Of a stretch of DNA of 64,000 nt, positions 1 through 7,468 are shown one piece after another. The number at the start of each line of letters is the position of its first letter. Within the stretch, counting starts at the first letter, position 1. This DNA is from Anabaena catenula FACHB-362. Lineage in GTDB: Bacteria > Cyanobacteriota > Cyanobacteriia > Cyanobacteriales > Nostocaceae. The DNA lies in the NCBI RefSeq assembly GCF_014698735.1, contig NZ_JACJTQ010000001.1:186001-250000 (forward strand), read 5' to 3'. The notes below the pieces were generated by a model, which was not told the DNA's origin, ran no database searches, and saw only the letters and a list, made by a program, of their open reading frames with translations. A program made the position numbers and the translations under genes.

Positions 1-110
1 TTGCGTGACGACGCAGGAGTCATACGCCTCCCGTAAGGGATACAGGATGTCCAGGATTAAAGGATTTACTGGATGGAAATTGACATTTTTTTAATTATTT
101 TGAAAAATCA

Positions 111-236
111 CTAATCCCACCAATAAGCAATTACTACACCATCTCGCTGTTCCCAAAATGACTCACCTTCTAAACCACCTTCCAACCTCATCCGCAAATG
201 GCGCTGAAGTCGCAAACCATACTCTTCATCTTCCAT
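111..236 (-). CDS. small ORF of unknown function (41 aa)
   Basis: A short reading frame of 41 codons begins at an ATG just downstream of the mazF-like stop and lies in the same frame as that gene. The peptide is charged at the N-terminus (MEDEEYGLRLQRHL) and ends in an aromatic, acidic tail (IAYWWD). No family is recognised. It could be a small protein translated from the TA transcript, the decayed C-terminus of an older longer gene, or chance. There is no clear Shine-Dalgarno sequence. Codon composition looks coding-like, which is the only positive evidence. Confidence 0.3.
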   Translation of the reverse strand: MEDEEYGLRLQRHLRMRLEGGLEGESFWEQRDGVVIAYWWD

Positions 237-251
237 TTCCAAAGTTAAATC

Positions 252-614
252 TTAATCCAAATTTATTTCCTGTGGTTCTGTTACCATTGCTAATCCTGCT
301 AAAATTTGTCTAATTCTTTCTTTCGATAGCGTACCGATTTTTTCAGTTAATAAAGCTTTATCTACTGTAAAAATTTGCGATACATTTACCACACTTTGCC
401 GATCAAGATTAGCTTCTCCTAACTCTAGTAAAACATTACCCATTGCCTTAGCTCGTCTCAAATTAGAAGTTAATGCACAAACTATTACCGTTCTGATTTG
501 AGAACCGTTGAGCAAATCATTTTGGATCACCACATAAGGACGGATATAAGCTGGTTCTGATCCTATTGGTTCTCCCAAATCAATCCAATAAATATCACCT
601 TGCTTAATTACCAT
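252..614 (-). CDS. MazF/PemK-type endoribonuclease toxin
   Basis: This 120-residue protein has the MazF/PemK layout: an N-terminal QGDIYWIDLGEPIGSEPAYIRP segment, the usual start of the SH3-like toxin fold with the conserved GSE-R-PYVVIQ stretch, then a central VIVCALTSNL strand. Family members cleave mRNA at short sequences and are held inactive by the cognate antitoxin. Its start overlaps the end of the upstream ribbon-helix-helix gene by 7 bp, the usual antitoxin-first arrangement. Length matches the family. Toxin activity is inferred from the family; the cleavage site cannot be predicted from sequence. Confidence 0.85.
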   Translation of the reverse strand: MVIKQGDIYWIDLGEPIGSEPAYIRPYVVIQNDLLNGSQIRTVIVCALTSNLRRAKAMGNVLLELGEANLDRQSVVNVSQIFTVDKALLTEKIGTLSKERIRQILAGLAMVTEPQEINLD

Positions 615-862
615 TCTTTTTCTTTTAATTGTCCTTGATGGTGTCGCATTGCTGCTAACATGATTTGTTCTGATTCATCCAAACCATCTGCATAAGCTTC
701 ATTAACACTTTCTACTAATTGGCGCTGTTTTTGACGACGCAAAAATTCTGACATTGCTATAGCAAATAATTTACTGCGAGGAATCTTCATTGCATTTGCT
801 AAAGCTGTTACTTCTTCATAAAGTGATTCTTCGATTGAAATAGCCGTTTTGATGCTTGTCAT
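608..862 (-). CDS. MazE-like ribbon-helix-helix antitoxin
   Basis: The 84-residue product starts MTSIKTAISIEESLYEEV, a typical ribbon-helix-helix DNA-binding opening, followed by a helical middle (LANAMKIPRSKLFAIAMSEFLRR) and an acidic, probably disordered C-terminus that would wrap the toxin. The frame stays open upstream to 940, but the ATG at 862 is chosen because the upstream residues look like intergenic translation and the RHH fold starts there. It overlaps the mazF-like gene by 7 bp and is expected to repress its own operon. Confidence 0.8.
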   Translation of the reverse strand: MTSIKTAISIEESLYEEVTALANAMKIPRSKLFAIAMSEFLRRQKQRQLVESVNEAYADGLDESEQIMLAAMRHHQGQLKEKEW

Positions 863-1016
863 TGAGTTATACCTTTTTTCTGACTGAGGGTATAACTTAA
901 ATTTTACGCTATTTCTATCATTACCACAATCAATACCCAAAAGGTAGGGGTAAAGTGTATTGCTAAACCCCTAAAAACTTCATAAAGAATTAATAATAAA
1001 ATGCCTACCCTACTGA

Positions 1017-1307
1017 CTAACAAGGTCGATTCTCTCGTCCATGATAGATGCGTAAAATAATTACATCATCCTCAAGAATAACGTAGTGGATTATAAAGCC
1101 GTATTTACCAAAAGAAACTAAAAGTTTTCGTAATCCTGCTATTTCATCTACAATTGAACCGCGTCGTGGATTTTGTTGTAGACTTTCACCAGAAGAAACT
1201 ATTGCTTGTACTGCGCGTGCTGCTGCATCAGGATTAATTGTTGATATAAAATCGTAATGACGATTTAAGTCATTAGTTGCTGTTTCTGTCCAAACTATCT
1301 CAGACAT
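1017..1307 (-). CDS. ParE/RelE-superfamily toxin
   Basis: A 96-residue protein with the ParE pattern: an N-terminal TETATNDLNRHYDFI helix, a middle RRGSIVDEIAGLRKLLVSFGKYGFIIHYVI strand set, and the C-terminal IILRIYHGRENR signature common to ParE toxins. ParE toxins poison DNA gyrase; RelE relatives cut ribosome-bound mRNA, and this sequence resembles ParE more. It lies 5 bp downstream of a small acidic gene on the same strand that is the probable antitoxin. Confidence 0.8.
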   Translation of the reverse strand: MSEIVWTETATNDLNRHYDFISTINPDAAARAVQAIVSSGESLQQNPRRGSIVDEIAGLRKLLVSFGKYGFIIHYVILEDDVIILRIYHGRENRPC

Positions 1308-1312
1308 TAGCC

Positions 1313-1594
1313 TTATTGTTGATTTCCTAAACTATTTGCCCATTTTTTAACTTTCTCATGTTTGACTCCTGAACCTGTACGAAGATATTCTTCTAGAGCA
1401 TATTTACTTTGCTCAATCATTTCTGTTTCAGTGAGAGGTTGAAAATTTAATTCTGTATCTATCTGACCATACTCAAGTGATTCTTCTACTAAATTTTCTT
1501 CTTTAGCTAATTCTGTGGCTAAAAATTGAATGGCTTTGATTTTTTCTTGATGAGATAATTTTTGCAGTGAGGGTAAAATTTCTGTTAATTTCAT
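1313..1594 (-). CDS. putative antitoxin paired with the ParE-like toxin
   Basis: A 93-residue protein, MKLTEILPSLQKLSHQEKIKAIQFLATELAKEENL followed by an acidic middle. The N-terminal helical segment resembles small antitoxins that accompany ParE/RelE toxins in cyanobacteria, but no standard DNA-binding fold is obvious. Assignment rests on its position directly upstream of the toxin with a 5-bp gap. The C-terminus (GVKHEKVKKWANSLGNQQ) is basic, unlike the usual acidic antitoxin tail. Confidence 0.6.
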   Translation of the reverse strand: MKLTEILPSLQKLSHQEKIKAIQFLATELAKEENLVEESLEYGQIDTELNFQPLTETEMIEQSKYALEEYLRTGSGVKHEKVKKWANSLGNQQ

Positions 1595-1678
1595 AGAAAT
1601 ATGGGTTAAAAGCTACTTACATTATACTGCGATACCTTCGGTGAGCTACCACTAACGCACACTCAGAACAGCAAAAAG

Positions 1679-1707
1679 GCGATGCCTGCGGCGAGCGAAG
1701 CTATCGC
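1679..1707. repeat. short dispersed GC-rich palindromic repeat
   Basis: GCGATGCCTGCGGCGAGC followed by GAAGCTATCGC forms an imperfect inverted repeat bounded by GCGAT/ATCGC. A close variant occurs at 38028-38056 inside the omp85 coding region, and a related one interrupts the trpE remnant near 17634-17675. Such elements are common in Nostoc-type genomes. The surrounding 1595-1958 stretch holds only repeats and no gene. Confidence 0.6.
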
Positions 1708-1800
1708 TTTCCCCCATCCTTCAAAAAAATCGCTATCTTATCATCCACAAATCATACCTAAAACGTAGGGGTTTAGCATTGCTAAACCCTTACAATAAAT

Positions 1801-1955
1801 GTCTGAATCAGGATTTTGAGGATGAAAAGATTAACAGGATTGAGAATTTTTTCTGTCAGAATCAGGATTCTCAGGATTAAAGGATGAACAGGATGAAGAA
1901 TGTTTTTTTCCTGATCCTGAAAATCCTCAAATCTTGTAAATCCTAATTCAGACAA
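1801..1955. repeat. dispersed 'aatcctg/aggattt' repeat block
   Basis: The block is built of short units such as CAGGATTCTCAGGATTAAAG and, on the complementary sense, AATCCTCAAATCTTGTAAATC, with the flanking word TGTCTGAATCAGGATT. Related blocks lie at about 35-80, 7290-7327, 22840-22880, 26885-26940 and 27598-27652, always between genes. It sits just downstream of the amylo-alpha-1,6-glucosidase stop codon. Function is unknown. Confidence 0.6.
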
Positions 1956-1958
1956 TAT

Positions 1959-4235
1959 TTACGCTTCAATCACCACGCGAAGATTACCGCGTTTATTAGC
2001 AACCCGACAAGCGGTAGTGCTACCAGAACGCTCAAATTCTAAATCTAAGATTGTCCCACCAACACGCAAATTGTGAACCGATAAACGATTGATTGATTCT
2101 GGCAAAGCCGGGTCAATAATTCGCAAACAATTATTCTGCGCGTCAGGGACTAAATTAACTATCATTTGCAGTAGTTGGAAGATGCTACCTGTAGCCCAAG
2201 CTTGGGGAGAACAAGCAACTGGATACTGTACAGGAGTATTATCTCCGTTGAGTTCATACCCACAAAAAAGTTCTGGTGGACGTTGATAAGACTGATAACT
2301 GGTCATATTAAATAAACCTTGGAATAATTCCAAAGCTTGATCAATTAAACCAAGCGATCGCAATCCCATCGCAATCATGGCATTATCATGAGGCCACACA
2401 GAACCAGTATGATAACCCATCGGATTATAAGCCGGCGACAAACTGCTCAAAGTGCGAATACCCCAACCATTAAACATATCTGAGGCTCGCAACCTTTCTG
2501 CCACACTGTAGGCTTTTTCTGGTGTAAAAATGCCCAATTGCAGACAATGACCAGGATTAGAAGTAATACTATCTACTTTATTTCCTTCACCATCTAAAGC
2601 TAAAGCACAGTAATCTTGGTCTTCACTCCAAAAATCTTGATTAAAACGCACCTTCAGATTTCTGGCTTCTTCTTGCCAACGCTCTGCCAAATCCAGATGC
2701 TTTTTCATCTTAGCAATTTCTGCTAGGCTATTTTTCGCTGCATAAACATAAGCTTGCACCTCACACAAAGCAATAGAACCATTAGCCAACTCACCTTTGC
2801 GGTTCACAATACAATCACCGGAGTCTTTCCAACCTTGGTTAGTTAAACCACGTTTTGATTTACAGTGATAACTGAGATAGCCTGTTTCTTGGATATTCCG
2901 ATCAATCCAATCCATTGCCGCTAAAGCATTAGGCCAAAGTTGATCTAGGGTTTCTTGGTCATGAGTCCAAGCGTAGTATTCAGCATAAAGCATCAACCAC
3001 AGAGGAGTAGCATCAATTGTTCCGTAATAGGGAGTATGGGGAATTTCTTGACAACGTGCCATTTCCCCTAGGCGAATCTCGTGTAAAATCTTGCCCGGTT
3101 CCTCTTCCCGCCAATCATCCTCAATTTTACCCTGGTACGTAGCCAGCAGCATCAAGGTTTCTCTGGCAATTTGCGGATTTAACATCAAGGTTTGGGAAGC
3201 GGTAATAATCGAATCCCTACCAAACAGCGTCGAAAACCAAGGCACACCAGCAGAAACAGTTTTGTACTTGCCAAAAGACTGGCGTAACAAATACATATCC
3301 TCTTCAGCCCTTTCAACGACTCGATTGAAAAGACTTTTGTCTGAGCTAATACGTGTAATTTGTTGTACCCAATTTTGCTCCTCCATCAACTCAGCCGCTT
3401 TTGCCTGTGCCAAGGTGATAGCAGCATTCACCGTAGAACTAGACTGGTTGTTGATGAACATATTTACCCGGTAGCCCAGCTTTTGGGTTTCGTGAGCAGC
3501 CAACTCTAGCTGCCAAACTGCTGTGTACCCCTTAAAATGGTCTGGTTGACGATACTGGAATTGGATGCGGGATTCCATTACCGCACCATCTAAACCTTGA
3601 TAAGCCAGAGTCAGAACTTCCTCTCGGTGTGCTTGAATAGATGGTGGTGCAATGCCATCACCTATTACTCCTGGCTGAGTCGGTTCTATGAGGCGTAAAA
3701 GTTTGCCCCGGTTTTCTCGGTTATAGCCCCGGACTTCAAATAAATCCACAAAATCCGCATCAAAACTGAGGCTGAGTTCAAAAGTGATGCTAGTGGTGCT
3801 GTAGTTGGCAACTTCTATTTCTTCAAATAGTGCGCCGTTGAGGACAATTTCCCGACGAATGCCTATAGTATCGGCTTTAAGGCGTTCTTCAATCTTGGGA
3901 TTAGTACACAAAATTGAGAGCGCAAAACCCTTTTCAGCGGTGCTACTCAGTAAAACAGGCGATCGCCCGTCAATCTGCAACTCTAAGCGACTTAAAAACC
4001 GAGTATCACAGCAAAACATCCCCAAACTGGCATTTCCTTCATTGATGGAACAACCGGAAATGTTCCCCATTGTATCTGTCACCAAGAATAAATCATCATC
4101 TTTAACTGTCAGGGTTGGCTGAGGTTTTTCACTGACAACACAAGGCCATTCTGGAATCGGTAGCTGTTCGGCAGGAATAAACGTTTTTCCATCCAAGAAA
4201 ATTCTTTCTGGGGTAATCAACATATCCGGTGTCAT
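1959..4235 (-). CDS. amylo-alpha-1,6-glucosidase family protein (glycogen debranching type)
   Basis: The 758-residue protein matches the two-domain bacterial debranching family. The N-terminal beta-sandwich (about residues 40-260) carries LVTDTMGNISG and MFCCDTRFLSRLELQIDG. The C-terminal (alpha/alpha)6 glycosidase-like domain (about 300-740) has GVPWFSTLFGRDSIIT, IDATPLWLMLYAEYY and GYHTGSVWPHDNAMIAMG. Members hydrolyse alpha-1,6 branch points of glycogen-like glucans in the cytosol, although the exact substrate of this cyanobacterial subgroup is not settled. No signal peptide is seen. The gene stands alone between two repeat-rich gaps, so it is probably monocistronic. Confidence 0.85.
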   Translation of the reverse strand: MTPDMLITPERIFLDGKTFIPAEQLPIPEWPCVVSEKPQPTLTVKDDDLFLVTDTMGNISGCSINEGNASLGMFCCDTRFLSRLELQIDGRSPVLLSSTAEKGFALSILCTNPKIEERLKADTIGIRREIVLNGALFEEIEVANYSTTSITFELSLSFDADFVDLFEVRGYNRENRGKLLRLIEPTQPGVIGDGIAPPSIQAHREEVLTLAYQGLDGAVMESRIQFQYRQPDHFKGYTAVWQLELAAHETQKLGYRVNMFINNQSSSTVNAAITLAQAKAAELMEEQNWVQQITRISSDKSLFNRVVERAEEDMYLLRQSFGKYKTVSAGVPWFSTLFGRDSIITASQTLMLNPQIARETLMLLATYQGKIEDDWREEEPGKILHEIRLGEMARCQEIPHTPYYGTIDATPLWLMLYAEYYAWTHDQETLDQLWPNALAAMDWIDRNIQETGYLSYHCKSKRGLTNQGWKDSGDCIVNRKGELANGSIALCEVQAYVYAAKNSLAEIAKMKKHLDLAERWQEEARNLKVRFNQDFWSEDQDYCALALDGEGNKVDSITSNPGHCLQLGIFTPEKAYSVAERLRASDMFNGWGIRTLSSLSPAYNPMGYHTGSVWPHDNAMIAMGLRSLGLIDQALELFQGLFNMTSYQSYQRPPELFCGYELNGDNTPVQYPVACSPQAWATGSIFQLLQMIVNLVPDAQNNCLRIIDPALPESINRLSVHNLRVGGTILDLEFERSGSTTACRVANKRGNLRVVIEA

Positions 4236-4271
4236 TAAGCAAAATTCCCTTACAGGACTAGATTTGGACTT

Positions 4272-4348
4272 TGGTCACTGGTCATTGGTGATTGGTGATT
4301 GGTGATTGGTCATTGGTGATTGGTCATTGGTGATTGGTCATTGGGAAT
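4272..4348. repeat. heptanucleotide STRR array (GGTSATT type)
   Basis: Tandem copies of the 7-mers GGTCATT and GGTGATT follow one another with few interruptions. This matches the short tandemly repeated repetitive (STRR) class known from heterocystous cyanobacteria. Copy number in such arrays is expected to vary between strains. Confidence 0.85.
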
Positions 4349-4375
4349 AGGTAATTTAAGTTATTCTTCATTTTC

Positions 4376-4461
4376 CCCGCGTCCCCCCATCTCCCTATCT
4401 CCCCATCTCCCTATCTCCCTATCTCCCCATCTCCCCATCTCCCCATCCCCCATCCCCCCAT
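4376..4461. repeat. pyrimidine-rich tandem repeat (CTCCCYATCTCC type)
   Basis: Alternating CTCCCTAT and CTCCCCAT units give an almost purine-free strand for about 85 bp. It could adopt unusual structure, but no function is visible. Confidence 0.8.
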
Positions 4462-4854
4462 CAATTTAACGGTTCTCGTTTGGAAGTCAAGGCTGGAAAC
4501 TGGGTATTTTTGCTTGATTTATTCGTTGTTGAGCATTGAGAGATGCTAGACCTAGAAAATACGCAACCAGATGTTCAGTTAAATTTTTTTTAGTTTGGTT
4601 CAGTACCAATAATAGCCAAAATAACCAAGGTGTTTTTCGGTTACGGCGCTCGAAAATTGCCAAAGCTGTGGAAATCTACCTTTGAGTAGTATCCCATGCT
4701 GTGGTATTTTGGCTGTGTTTGCTGCAAAAGCTACAAATTGCCTTGGCTGGCGCTACCTGATAAGAAAGCTGTCCGTTGCTATATATTGGGCTTAGGAACA
4801 TGGATCAATTTAGGGATTGGTAATGGGTATTGGGTAATAGGTAAGAGTTTTTTC

Positions 4855-4960
4855 AATGACCAATGACCAATGACCAATGACCAATGACCAATGACCAATG
4901 ACCAATGACCAATGACCAATGACCAATGACCAATGACCAATGACCAATGACCAATGACCA
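4855..4960. repeat. heptanucleotide STRR array (CAATGAC), about 15 copies
   Basis: Near-perfect tandem copies of CAATGAC, the longest such array in the window. It ends about 65 bp upstream of the histidine kinase start, so it lies in or next to that gene's 5' leader. The repeat is open in one frame on the minus strand but does not encode a credible protein. Confidence 0.9.
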
Positions 4961-5024
4961 GTTTTAATTTGTACAATGCATCTGTGACGTGGATCTTGTC
5001 TAGATTGGGCGTTTAACGATATTC

Positions 5025-7037
5025 ATGAGCATTTCGACTTCCGTGCTGAGTGATTTGCTACAGTCACTACCCTACCTGCGGCCCCAGTTATATTTCAAGG
5101 CTTCACTAACGGCGCTCTCCCATGCAATGGAAGATCAGGTTTTGGCTGCCACCTTGAGCCAGCCCCTGATTATTGCTAGTTTCCAACGAGAGCGATTCTA
5201 CCGCCAAGAAGCTCATCGCTATCAACGACTGTCTCAAAGAAGTAATCAAATATATGTATTATCGGCACCGGAAACGGAGTTTGCCCATAATTCGGAATAC
5301 TATGAAAAAGTAGCTTTTGAGCCAGATGACGGTTTAAGTCAAGAGTGGCATTTGGTGGTCATCGCGGACAACTATGCTACCTGCTTGGTGTGCCGAGAAA
5401 GCGTTGGTTCTATCGCCAAAAATCAGCAGTTACCAGAAATTAGCCCTGGTTTAGATATCGACACAGCAAGAAGATTTGAGGGGATTTGGACATCGGAGCG
5501 GGGAGTAAGCCTCAAAGCCGCCCAATTGTTATTGAACAGAATTCTGGTTTACAGACCTGATTTGGTAGACAAAATTGAGGAGGCACGACAGAGGTTTGGT
5601 ATTGGAGGGTCAATCAAGATATCAGGCGCAGAGCCACTGAACGAATATGCTTGTGATATCGATACTGACCCTTTTGTACAGCGTTTGGTGACTTACCTGC
5701 AAGCTAGTCAGTACAAACTGCACAAAGCCTACCGTTCCATAGCGGCACAAGCACGGAAAGAACGCTTGGTAAACTCGATTAGCACGGCGATTAGGCGATC
5801 GCTTGATCCGCACTCTGTTCTCGAAGTGGCTGCACAAGAATTGGGTCAACATCTCGAAGCTGGTCGTTGTCTAATTTACCGCGCTCAAACTACCGAAGCC
5901 CAAGCCATCATTGAGCATGAGTTTTTAAGTCCTGGTGTGGTTTCGGTGCGAGGACAAACTTGGGAGTTAGAGAGCAATCCTCTGTTTCAAGAACTGGCAC
6001 AACAGGGTGAGGGCGTATGTGTTTCTGATACGCTGATTGACTATCGTGTTACCAGTTCTCCCAGACTTTCCTTGATTGTGAAAAAGTTGGCTATTCGTTC
6101 TTGGTTGATGGAACCTGTGTTCTCTCAAGGACGACTGTTGGGAATTGTGGAGTTACATTATTGTGATTTACCGCCCCATGAGTGGCAACCAGGAGAATTG
6201 GATTTGGTGAAAGCGATCGCAACTCAAGTAGGTGCAGCCCTGATTCAAGCCGAAGCTTTCGCTAATTTAGAAGAATTGAACAAGCAGCTAGAAGCCCTTG
6301 ACCGCACCCGCAGCAACTTGATAGCCATCACAGGGCATGAACTCCGTACCCCCCTATCTACTATTCAAGTTTGTCTGGAAAGCCTCGCTAGTGAGCCGGA
6401 TATGCCCCTAGAGTTGCAGCAGGTCATGCTCAGTACTGCTCTTTCTGACTCAGAACGGATGCGGAAATTAGTGCAAGATTTCCTCACTCTTTCTAATTTA
6501 GAAAGTGGTCGGGTGCAATGGCATCCCGAATCCCTGACTTTACAAGAATGTATAGATTTAGCCCTCAGCCGCTTGCGTACAAGGTCATCAACAGAAAAGA
6601 TACCCCAAATTAAAACGCAAATTCCGAAAACTTTACCTTTGATTAGGGCTGACGGTGATTGGCTAGTGGAGGTAATAGCCAAACTGATAGACAATGCTTG
6701 TAAATTTACACCAGCCGAAGGAGAGATTCACATCAAAGCGGCTACTCGCAACCACAATCAAATGGTTGAGGTGACTGTAGCGGACACTGGACGAGGCATA
6801 GAACCTAACCGCCTAGAAATAGTCTTTGACCGATTTTATCAAGAAGAGGGAGCTTTGCGACGGACTGCGGGTGGTACCGGTCTGGGTTTAGCAATTTCTC
6901 GCCAAATAGTTGCTGGTTGGGGCGGCAAAATTTGGGCAGAGTCCACTGGTAAAGACCAAGGTAGTCAGTTCCACTTCACTATTCCCATTGTTCAGGGTAG
7001 TGCAGAGGAACAGCAGTCGTTTGTGAAGACAAAATAA
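5025..7037 (+). CDS. DICT-GAF sensor histidine kinase
   Basis: A 670-residue hybrid sensor without membrane segments. Residues ~20-175 resemble the cyanobacterial DICT sensory domain. Residues ~250-400 form a GAF domain (LEAGRCLIYRA, then IATQVGAALIQAEA). The dimerisation/phosphoacceptor domain carries ITGHELRTPLSTIQ with the phosphorylated His near residue 437. The ATP-binding domain has the N box DNACKFTP (~555), G1 DTGRGIEP (~587) and G2 GGTGLGLAIS (~616). All catalytic boxes are intact, so it should autophosphorylate. No response regulator gene is adjacent, so the partner must lie elsewhere; DICT domains are often linked to light or two-component signalling, but the signal here is unknown. 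Confidence 0.9.
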   Translation: MSISTSVLSDLLQSLPYLRPQLYFKASLTALSHAMEDQVLAATLSQPLIIASFQRERFYRQEAHRYQRLSQRSNQIYVLSAPETEFAHNSEYYEKVAFEPDDGLSQEWHLVVIADNYATCLVCRESVGSIAKNQQLPEISPGLDIDTARRFEGIWTSERGVSLKAAQLLLNRILVYRPDLVDKIEEARQRFGIGGSIKISGAEPLNEYACDIDTDPFVQRLVTYLQASQYKLHKAYRSIAAQARKERLVNSISTAIRRSLDPHSVLEVAAQELGQHLEAGRCLIYRAQTTEAQAIIEHEFLSPGVVSVRGQTWELESNPLFQELAQQGEGVCVSDTLIDYRVTSSPRLSLIVKKLAIRSWLMEPVFSQGRLLGIVELHYCDLPPHEWQPGELDLVKAIATQVGAALIQAEAFANLEELNKQLEALDRTRSNLIAITGHELRTPLSTIQVCLESLASEPDMPLELQQVMLSTALSDSERMRKLVQDFLTLSNLESGRVQWHPESLTLQECIDLALSRLRTRSSTEKIPQIKTQIPKTLPLIRADGDWLVEVIAKLIDNACKFTPAEGEIHIKAATRNHNQMVEVTVADTGRGIEPNRLEIVFDRFYQEEGALRRTAGGTGLGLAISRQIVAGWGGKIWAESTGKDQGSQFHFTIPIVQGSAEEQQSFVKTK

Positions 7038-7208
7038 TTCAGGACTTACGCACAATGCTACCGAAAGCCTGATTCTTGCGTAGCGGTAATTCATGTAACT
7101 TGCTTCCAGAAGGGCATTACCGCTACTTTCATTATTTCAGATAAAAAAATCACAATACTATACTACAAATGGTTCATAGTTTAACTAAATATGGAACCCC
7201 TCTCCAAA

Positions 7209-7231
7209 CCTCTCCCCGCTACGGGGAGAGG
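7209..7231. repeat. perfect GC-rich hairpin between genes
   Basis: CCTCTCCCC-GCTA-CGGGGAGAGG forms a perfect 9-bp stem with a short loop, 170 bp after the histidine kinase stop. There is no U-tract immediately after the stem, so it is more likely a dispersed hairpin repeat than a classical terminator, although it may still end the kinase transcript. Confidence 0.6.
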
Positions 7232-7289
7232 CTTTGAATTTGTTGTTTGTATTATCAAAAAATCCAGGTTTTAGCCGTTTTGAGTATAA

Positions 7290-7357
7290 CAAACATCCTG
7301 TAAATCCTAAAATCCTGTAAATCCTGATATGGCTTGCGCCACGCTACGCTATCAGAC
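7290..7357. repeat. 'aatcctg' repeat followed by the TCTGATAG hairpin element
   Basis: Units of the form CATCCTGTAAATCCTAAAAT are followed by a ~30-bp element reading TATGGCTTGCGCCACGC then TACGCTATCAGAC. The same combination, in the same order, occurs at 27598-27684, and a lone inverted copy lies at 21944-21981. Confidence 0.7.
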
Positions 7358-7468
7358 AAATTTTCTGATAATTGCTTGTAAACAAACGTATAAAAGTATT
7401 TACAACCAAACAGCAGCATAGTAAAACCAGTAACACCCACACACAACTAAACTGGTGACACTACTGGC

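Larger units (their letters stand above)
4236..5024. other. repeat-filled intergenic region, no supported gene
   Basis: The 0.8-kb gap between the divergently oriented debranching enzyme and histidine kinase contains three tandem-repeat blocks (listed separately) and about 330 bp of unique sequence at 4480-4800 that should hold the kinase promoter. A 56-codon frame from about 4692 runs into the heptamer array and is not considered a gene. Confidence 0.6.

Noticed and set aside
4855-4960. Possible CRISPR array
   Set aside because: The repeat unit is 7 bp with no unique spacers; this is an STRR.
4779-4976. Minus-strand ORF made of VIGHWSL repeats
   Set aside because: It is translation of the CAATGAC heptamer array; no start signal or non-repeat domain.
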